From Prosapia bicincta (Eukaryota > Arthropoda > Insecta > Hemiptera > Cercopidae): a DNA stretch of 64,000 nucleotides. The position numbers and the translations under genes are program-made. Every line of letters starts with the position of its first letter. The stretch's first letter is position 1. The DNA lies in the NCBI GenBank assembly GCA_036971475.1, contig JBAIZL010000010.1, positions 11,599,526 through 11,663,525 of the forward strand. The letters run 5' to 3'. The notes beneath the pieces were generated by a model, which ran no database searches, was not told where the DNA came from, and saw nothing but the letters and a program-made list of their open reading frames with translations. This document shows positions 57,347 to 64,000 of this stretch, piece after piece.

Positions 57347-58965
57347 TAATTTCTGCCGCTGACTAAGTAAGAATAGTAGCTTCGACAACACCACTACGCA
57401 TAACTTGTATTTGCAGTCTTCTACTGATACATTATTTCTGCCGCTGACTAAGTAAGAATAGTAGCTTCGACAACACCACTACGCATAACTTGTATTTGCA
57501 GTCTTCTACTGATACATAATTTCTGCCGCTGACTAAGTAAGAATAGTAGCTTCGACAACACCACTACGCATAACTTGTATTTGCAGTCTTCTACTGATAC
57601 ATTATTTCTGCCGCTGACTAAGTAAGAATAGTAGCTTCGACAACACCACTACGCATAACTTGTATTTGCAGTCTTCTACGGATACATAATTTCTGCCGCT
57701 GACTAAGTAAGAATAGTAGCTTTGACAACATCACTACGCATAACTTGTATTTGCAGTCTTCTACGGATACATAATTTCTGCCGCTGACTAAGTAAGAATA
57801 GTAGCTTCGACAACACCACTACGCATAACTTGTATTTGCAGTCTTCTACTGATACATAATTTCTGCCGCTGACTAAGTAAGAATAGTAGCTTTGACAACA
57901 TCACTACGCATAACTTGTATTTGCAGTCTTCTACTGATACATAATTTCTGCCGCTGACTAAGTAAGAATAGTAGCTTTGGCAACATCACTACGCATAACT
58001 TGTATTTGCAGTCTTCTACTGATACATAATTTCTGCCGCTGACTAAGTAAGAATAGTAGCTTTGGCAACATCACTACGCATAACTTGTATTTGCAGTCTT
58101 CTACTGATACATAATTTCTGCCGCTGACTAAGTAAGAATAGTAGCTTTGACAACATCACTACGCATAACTTGTATTTGCAGTCTTCTACTGATACATAAT
58201 TTCTGCCGCTGACTAAGTAAGAATAGTAGCTTTGGCAACATCACTACGCATAACTTGTATTTGCAGTCTTCTACTGATACATAATTTCTGCCGCTGACTA
58301 AGTAAGAATAGTAGCTTTGGCAACATCACTACGCATAACTTGTATTTGCAGTCTTCTACTGATACATAATTTCTGCCGTTGACTAAGTAAGAATAGTAGC
58401 TTTGACAACATCACTACGCATAACTTGTATTTGCAGTCTTCTACTGATACATAATTTCTGCCGCTGACTAAGTAAGAATAGTAGCTTTGACAACATCACT
58501 ACGCATAACTTGTATTTGCAGTCTTCTACTGATACATAATTTCTGCCGCTGACTAAGTAAGAATAGTAGCTTTGGCAACATCACTACGCATAACTTGTAT
58601 TTGCAGTCTTCTACTGATACATAATTTCTGCCGCTGACTAAGTAAGAATAGTAGCTTTGACAACATCACTACGCATAACTTGTATTTGCAGTCTTCTACT
58701 GATACATAATTTCTGCCGCTGACTAAGTAAGAATAGTAGCTTTGGCAACATCACTACGCATAACTTGTATTTGCAGTCTTCTACTGATACATAATTTCTG
58801 CCGCTGACTAAGTAAGAATAGTAGCTTTGACAACATCACTACGCATAACTTGTATTTGCAGTCTTCTACTGATACATAATTTCTGCCGTTGACTAAGTAA
58901 GAATAGTAGCTTTGACAACATCACTACGCATAACTTGTATTTGCAGTCTTCTACTGATACATAAT
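57347..58965. repeat. 85-bp minisatellite, about 19 copies, in a filamin intron
   Basis: Unit of 85 bp with TTCTGCCGCTGACTAAGTAA, GAATAGTAGCTT, CACTACGCATAACTTGTATT and TGCAGTCTTCTACTGATACA. The first units carry GCTTCGACAACACC, while later ones carry GCTTTGACAACATC or GCTTTGGCAACATC, so variants are spatially segregated. It lies in the 3.6-kb intron between exons 59,594 and 55,990. Confidence 0.96.
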
Positions 58966-59099
58966 TTTGGTGGGTTTAAACTACGTAATAATAATATAAA
59001 AGCTCCAACTTTAATTTGTAAGTTATGTGTTGAAAAACCAGCAGGATTAAGTGAGTCCAAATAGTCTTGTGGATAGTGAACAGCGTCTTTTGTACTCAC

Positions 59100-59370
59100 A
59101 AGACCATCAATTGATCGATACTCTTTTTAACTTCTGTTACATAACACTGGTCGCAGAGCGCCATTTCTACGCTAGTAGTGCCATGGCAAAGTAGTCCCAT
59201 ATTTTTTTTGCAGTGCATTAAACAAATTTGTACTTTATAGAGCCTATGACATTCCAAGTGGGATAAAGAGTTTTCATATAAAATTCTAAAACAATTGGTC
59301 AAGCCATTTTTGAGATTTTTGCAGACAAACAAACACTGTTTCTTTATATAATAGTAAGATTTGGCTAAAA
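59100..59370 (+). mobile_element. Possible retroelement 3' remnant (RTE/SINE-like tail)
   Basis: The segment AACAATTGGTCAAGCCATTT followed by TTGAGATTTTTGCAGACAAA and ending in TTATATAATAGTAAGAT resembles the 3' ends of RTE-type LINEs and derived SINEs in insects. No coding part is present, and the two minus open frames here are not supported. Confidence 0.35.
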
Positions 59371-59593
59371 TTAATTTCTACTGATTGAGATATAAATTAT
59401 AGTTAATGCTGTATCTGGCCAGACAATATGTTATCAGCTCGCAAAGAATAATTAAAAACATTTATAGAAATGTATTTATTTATATTATACTGCCATATTC
59501 TATATACTTTGTGATATAAACTAAGTACCTTTTTCTAGCATTTAATACAACAATACAAGAGCCATATAGATGTTTGACCCCTGCCACACTTAC

Positions 59594-59732
59594 CTATCAG
59601 ACCACATTACATTGAGTAGATAAGCGCCAGGATGAGTAGCTATATACACAGCTCTATAGATATTGTCTGTAATATTTTGCAAATTAACTTTGATATCATT
59701 CTTCATCCCTGTCAAAGTGACCTCCGGCAAAC
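59594..59732 (-). CDS. Filamin/jitterbug-like exon (Ig repeat, most 5' mapped)
   Basis: The acceptor is TTAACTTGTGCAG, the donor GATAG|GTAAGT. In phase it reads LPEVTLTGMKNDIKVNLQNI, TDNIYRAVYIATHPGAYLL and NVMWSDR. It is the second half of a filamin Ig repeat: Y-R-A-V-Y-I-A-T-H-P-G-A-Y matches the usual Y-x-P-x-x-x-G-x-Y strand pattern. It starts with two bases completing a codon from an upstream exon, so the gene continues to higher coordinates. Confidence 0.92.
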
Positions 59733-59877
59733 CTGCACAAGTTAAAACAATATTCATTATTATGTTACATCTAAAATAACAACTTAAAATAGAATTCAGG
59801 ATTATTATTAAAACAATAAGACATAACTTTGTGATAAAAACTATTGTTATTGTTATATAGATCACAAACAAACTTAC

Positions 59878-60049
59878 ACAGACCCATTATAAAATGTTTC
59901 ACCCATTGGCCTACTAATTTCTCCAGAAACTGCACCTGCACTGAAACTTCTATTAGTTTAGGCCAATATAGACACTTTGGCTTTAAATTCCATAAGTCTG
60001 ATGTTTCATGTGAAATTGTTGTGGATCTTAGTGATGTTGTTACAAACAT
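59878..60049 (-). other. Doubtful filamin exon candidate
   Basis: A good acceptor (pyrimidine run then CACTTTAG) and a strong donor (GTAAGT at 59,877-59,872) bound 172 bp. The open frame (phase 0 start, one base left over, which fits the next exon) reads unlike filamin. Another frame reads FSAGAVSGEISRPMGETFY, much like a filamin repeat, but has two in-frame stops upstream (TGA, TAA) and does not fit the next phase. It may be a decaying exon or coincidence. Confidence 0.25.
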
Positions 60050-60180
60050 CTAAAGTGGAAAAACATACATCTTTTATAGGTAAAAAAATTGTTAATTAAT
60101 TGTTTGAAGTAGTTCTTTATCTTTATTAAAATTGTTGTCACCAAGACATTTTAGCATTAAAAAGGTCAAACAAAATTTTA
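60050..60180. other. Short AT-rich spacer
   Basis: No feature recognised. Confidence 0.4.
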
Positions 60181-60187
60181 TTTATAT

Positions 60188-60965
60188 GAAAAAAGTACAA
60201 GGATATAATCTATACAGGGTGAATTGTAAACAGTTGTGTTTATATCTAAATTAAAAGTAAAATGTTTAGCCAATGACTGAGAACAAGAAAGTACAAGGAT
60301 ATAATCTATACAGGGTGAATTGTAAACAGTTGTGTTTATATCTAAATTAAAAGTAAAATGTTTAGCCAATGACTGAGAACAAGAAAGTACAAGGATATAA
60401 TCTATACAGGGTGAATTGTAAACAGTTGTGTTTATATCTAAATTAAAAGTAAAATGTTTAGCCAATGACTGAGAACAAGAAAGTACAAGGATATAATCTA
60501 TACAGGGTGAATTGTAAACAGTTGTGTTTATATCTAAATTAAAAGTAAAATGTTTAGCCAATGACTGAGAACAAGAAAGTACAAGGATATAATCTATACA
60601 GGGTGAATTGTAAACAGTTGTGTTTATATCTAAATTAAAAGTAAAATGTTTAGCCAATGACTGAGAACAAGAAAGTACAAGGATATAATCTATACAGGGT
60701 GAAGTGTAAACAGTTGTGTTTATATCTAAATTAAAAGTAAAATGTTTAGCCAATGACTGAGAACAAGAAAGTACAAGGATATAATCTATACAGGGTGAAT
60801 TGTAAACAGTTGTGTTTATATCTAAATTAAAAGTAAAATGTTTAGCCAATGACTGAGAACAAGAAAGTACAAGGATATAATCTATACAGGGTGAATTGTA
60901 AACAGTTGTGTTTATATCTAAATTAAAAGTAAAATATTTAGCCAATGACTGAGAACAAAAAAGTA
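60188..60965. repeat. 96-bp tandem repeat, eight near-identical copies
   Basis: Unit of 96 bp containing AAAGTACAAGGATATAATCT, ATACAGGGTGAATTGTAAAC and TTAGCCAATGACTGAGAAC. Copies are almost identical (one GAAGTG variant at about 60,701). 96 is 32 x 3, so one minus frame stays open for 255 residues (60,945-60,178); this is a consequence of the period. It lies upstream of the most 5' filamin exon found, probably in an intron. Confidence 0.96.
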
Positions 60966-61862
60966 AAAAAGAATATGCCTAGTTAAATTGTAATATTTTA
61001 TCACCCCCATAATATATAATAAGGATTCGTCAAGTTACATTTGTTGAATAAATACAAAAACCTTTTCACTTTTGTGTTCACATTTATCATCTACACCTTT
61101 AACACTCACAAACGCTTTATCAATTTCATCTAAAAATAATTCCCTAACCAAAAAATATCTCCTTCACTTCAAATAAGCTCTTCATAGTATAAATGATTTT
61201 ACTAATATGTAAACTGTGCATCTTGCTAGAATTGTACTATTTGTTTACACTGTCTGCTGTCAACCCTCAATCAATCGTTTTAGGACCTACTTGTTTTGCT
61301 CTTTATTAAAACCGAAGTATTTACATATAAATAACTAACCATCACTTTTATTATATGCTTTACAAACAGTTCTGGGAAAAAACTGTAACTGGAGAGTGGT
61401 GGTACATCGCAAAAAAATGATGAACTACTGTCGAGATAGTTTCATTAAAGTATTTCAAGACTTCCATTTTTAATGTGCTCTCCATGGCCTACAGCATTTA
61501 ACAATGCCATAATCTAGTGAGAAACGCATCTATTGAAAAACATCAGTAAGTAGTGAGTTTTTTTGTCAAGTAGTCAAAATAAATATTTAAAGGGACCCAG
61601 CGGACTTGTCAAAATAGCCCAATGGGTTCATCCCAATCATACAGGTTTTTACAAAAATATTGTCTTCGTTAGTAACTTTCCAATGGAAGCTATAGCCTGA
61701 CTCAAAGAACTATACATATATTTTTATAGAAGGATTAATTAAATATCTGGTTTATCGAGCTATAGGGAAAGCGTGATCTTGCATTTGTCGAAAGCTAGTT
61801 ACGAAATTACACTTACTACATACATATATTTGTAGCTTTTTAAATCAGGAGCAATCTGTAGT
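60966..61862. other. AT-rich sequence without recognised gene
   Basis: On minus, about 61,125-61,030 has an open segment reading DEIDKAFVSVKGVDD and CEHKSEKVFVFIQQ after a TTTTTAG acceptor-like site. It does not resemble filamin and I assign nothing. Confidence 0.4.
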
Positions 61863-61866
61863 TTAA

Positions 61867-63109
61867 CCCTTAGTGCACTATAAGTGGAATATTCTGCCGA
61901 TCGTAAATGTCACCACTTTAGTACGTGGAATATTCTGCTATTGCTTATATGAAAGAATTATATCAAGTAAAGTTTAGAAAAACATCAATAATATGAATAA
62001 GAATGTTTCTTTAGTCTAATTTTAAAAATACTCAACTAAGTGAATAGGTAATTGCTTACTTGCTGACACGTTTCAAAACATTCGTTCCTTTTACGAAGCT
62101 AACCCTCTACTAGTGGCTGTGTGCAAAGGCTCTGACGGGAATGGATTTATGGCAGTGGAATGGGTTGGGTTGTTTGAGTTATGTGTCATATAATGGAAAA
62201 GGCTGTTGGCTTCAAAATGGGTGTGATCATTTCTTTGGTGTTTGGAGATCATGTTGTTGGTTGTATGACTCAGCTGTTGGGAGACATACAGTCGAATCAC
62301 TTTGTGAAAAATCAGGGTGTTAGATGCGCACAAAGGCACCAGTGCGCATGCGCGTCAGGGCGAGAGCTCTCAGCGACACTTCAGTTGGTCGTGAAAGTTG
62401 CCGGTGGTGGATCTATACGTACCTTTCCAAAAACATTTTCTGGTGTTATGTTTTGATTTAGGTTTTGTTATCTTTTGTGTTTTATAGTGCACGTGTTTTT
62501 AGTTTCTTTATGAGATAGCACAACCGGGTAGTACCCGGGTTCTTTCTCTTGAGGTGCATAAATGATTAAACTTAGCTGAAAGTATGTAGTCATGCTAGTA
62601 GTGTTTCTACTTAGAACTTTCTCTTCCTCCTCCCCCCCCCACACGCGGCCAAGCCCCACCCCTCATCCCCACATGCCTGTGCGAGGAGATTTTTTTCAAA
62701 GTGATTCAACTGTAAACAGTTGAGTTTTGCTTACGAATGTCATACGCACTGTCATACGCTGTATGTGCCAAGCTGACATATTTGCTGCCCGACTCGGCAG
62801 CAATCAGTTAAGAGTTTTTTCCTTACTTATTTACCTAAGGATATATGTTATTATTTTCAAAAACTTATTGATTTCATTATGAATACTCCTGTAAATAATA
62901 ACATTTGCAAACTGTTCTGGCCATATTTATGAGGAGTATCTAATGTTTTGTTAATTGCATGAATGTTTTTTTTTCAACTACAAGTATTTTTTGACTAGTA
63001 CCAATCCTATAGAACTAAAACAATTACCTTATTTTTATTTTAAAAAAATGTTTTCATTAAATTGAGTAGTTAAGTGAAATTTGCAATTCCTCACGTAGCA
63101 TGCAAAGGG
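61867..63109. mobile_element. piggyBac-type non-autonomous element, 1,243 bp
   Basis: TTAA at 61,863-61,866 and 63,110-63,113. The left end is CCCTTAGTGCACTATAAGTG, the right end inverted is CCCTTTGCATGCTACGTGAG: imperfect inverted repeats of the CCCTT-type used by piggyBac families. A subterminal repeat GTGGAATATTCTGC occurs twice on the left (61,884 and 61,924). No transposase is recognised inside. The central part (62,090-62,420) is more GC-rich, with GTGCGCATGCGCGTCAGG, and has short open frames on both strands that I do not call. Confidence 0.6.
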
Positions 63110-63113
63110 TTAA

Positions 63114-63415
63114 ATCAATGGCAGTGTTAGTTACTGACAAATACAAAATTATCTAGGAAAAGTGTACAGCTATGACTAAACCATTTATTGTGAACCAGTG
63201 ATTATAACTTTATTTCTTATTTACATCCTTTACTATAATAATCTAAAAGGGTAAGTTCAAAACTGCTCATTGTCATTGTTTCAGTAGAGGGTAGGATGTC
63301 CAAACACCAACTGTCTGAGCCACTGAATCACCAACTAATACAATTATTACAGCCAATATATTATAATTTCCATTCAATCTGGACAAAATATACACAGCTG
63401 AAACTGTACTAATTA
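63114..63415. other. Unique sequence between element and tandem repeat
   Basis: About 300 bp; nothing recognised. Confidence 0.4.
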
Positions 63416-64000
63416 ATAGTAAATGTTGGACCAGATGTTTGATGCTAAATATCGAGATTATGTGTCGACAATTAATTTGGGGACTATGTGTCATAGCTAA
63501 ATGTCAGCAGTAAGTGTTGGGACTAGACATTGGAGACAAAGCTTGGGTTATGAGTGGTCCATAAATGTCAGCAGTAAGTGTTCGGACCAGATATTGGAGC
63601 CAAAGCTTGGGTTATGAGTGGTCCATAAATGTTAGCAGTAAGTGTTAGGACTAGACATTGGAGCCAAAGCTTGGGTTATGAGTGGTCCATAAATGTCAGC
63701 AGTAGGTGTTGGGACTAGACATTGGAGCCAAAGCTTGGGTTGTGAGTGGTCCATAAATGTCAGCAGTAAGTGTTCGGACTAGACATTGGAGCCAAAGCGT
63801 GGGTTATGAGAGGTCCATAAATGTCAGCAGTAAGTGTTGGGACTAGACATTGGAGCCAAAGCCTGGGTTATGAGTGGTCCATAAATGTCAGCAATAAGTG
63901 TTGGGACTAGACATTGGAGCCAAATCTTGGGTTATGAGTGGTCCATAAATGTCAGCAGTAGGTGTTGGGACTAGACATTGGAGCCAAATCTTGTGTTATG
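63416..64000. repeat. 64-bp tandem repeat running off the window
   Basis: From about 63,500, units of 64 bp: TCAGCAGTAAGTGTTGGGAC, TAGACATTGGAGCCAAAGCT and GGGTTATGAGTGGTCCATAA. TCAGCAG/TTAGCAG starts at 63,504, 63,568 and 63,632, and so on. Units at 63,416-63,500 are degenerate. At least eight copies are seen and the array is cut by the window end. Confidence 0.95.

Larger units (their letters stand above)
39742..59732 (-). other. Filamin-type gene (jitterbug-like), 3' portion: six exons, five introns
   Basis: Gene-level entry. Coding exons in order are 59,732-59,594, 55,990-55,848, 50,296-50,162, 49,402-49,220, 45,187-45,006 and 39,816-39,742, with introns of 3,603, 5,551, 759, 4,032 and 5,189 bp. 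All introns are GT-AG. Exon lengths and phases agree throughout: 857 bp less the two bases completing a split codon gives 285 codons including the stop. Filamins are actin crosslinkers made of an actin-binding domain and a chain of Ig-like repeats; only the C-terminal repeats are in this window. The tail after the last repeat and the repeat sequences look most like insect jbug rather than cheerio. That choice rests on memory and should be tested by alignment. Confidence 0.88.

Noticed and set aside
60178..60945. 255-residue repeat protein
   Set aside because: Eight copies of a 96-bp (32-codon) unit; a 32-codon unit is open in a random frame with probability about 0.2, so at least one open frame in six is expected.
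61030..61130. Minus-strand segment reading DEIDKAFVSVKGVDD as another filamin exon
   Set aside because: It lacks filamin repeat motifs and a clear donor; the phase cannot be tied to a neighbour.
62091..62456. Open frames on both strands inside the TTAA-flanked element
   Set aside because: They overlap each other on opposite strands and match no family I know.

Overview
This is eukaryotic nuclear DNA, almost certainly from an arthropod and probably an insect. It has AT-rich intergenic sequence, GT-AG introns, long tandem satellites, and animal-type transposons (Penelope-like, piggyBac, mariner/Tc1, Tigger/pogo, hAT). No prokaryotic gene organisation is present. The species cannot be named from the sequence alone.

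Layout. Bases 1 to about 17,490 are one uninterrupted 70-bp satellite (about 250 copies) with nested higher-order duplications. After about 250 bp of non-repetitive sequence, an unrelated satellite of 153-155 bp (a dimer of two diverged ~77-bp halves) runs to about 23,765. A ~250-bp inverted repeat flanking an 83-bp minisatellite (23,606-24,697) closes it. A 120-bp satellite follows at once (24,700-31,195) and degenerates into a 59-bp short-monomer array (to 31,970). About half of the window is therefore satellite DNA. From 32 to 39.7 kb there is AT-rich sequence with a broken Tigger/pogo element, a Penelope-like (PLE) fragment and a nearly palindromic PLE copy carrying reverse transcriptase and GIY-YIG domains.

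From 39,742 to 59,732, on the minus strand, lies the 3' part of the only host gene I can support: a filamin-type actin-binding protein most like insect jitterbug (jbug). Six exons were placed by splice sites. Their reading phases agree across all five introns and end at a stop codon, giving 284 whole codons before the stop. They encode the end of one filamin Ig repeat, two full repeats and a 24-residue C-terminal tail. Upstream exons must lie beyond 59.7 kb; one doubtful candidate is noted at 59,878-60,049.

The introns have taken different mobile elements: a Tc1/mariner-superfamily element with 60-bp inverted ends, a PLE inverted pair plus a further PLE fragment and a decayed mariner, a hAT-like element and a TTAA-flanked piggyBac, and an 85-bp minisatellite. 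Upstream of the last mapped exon are a 96-bp tandem repeat, a second TTAA-flanked piggyBac-type element (61,867-63,109), and a 64-bp tandem repeat that runs off the end of the window.

No tRNA, rRNA, CRISPR or operon-like feature was found. The long open frames in the 153-bp and 96-bp arrays are most simply explained by repeat units divisible by three. Observations most worth following are the inverted satellite boundary, the PLE copies lying against TA microsatellites, the nested satellite amplification, and the transposon load in a conserved cytoskeletal gene.
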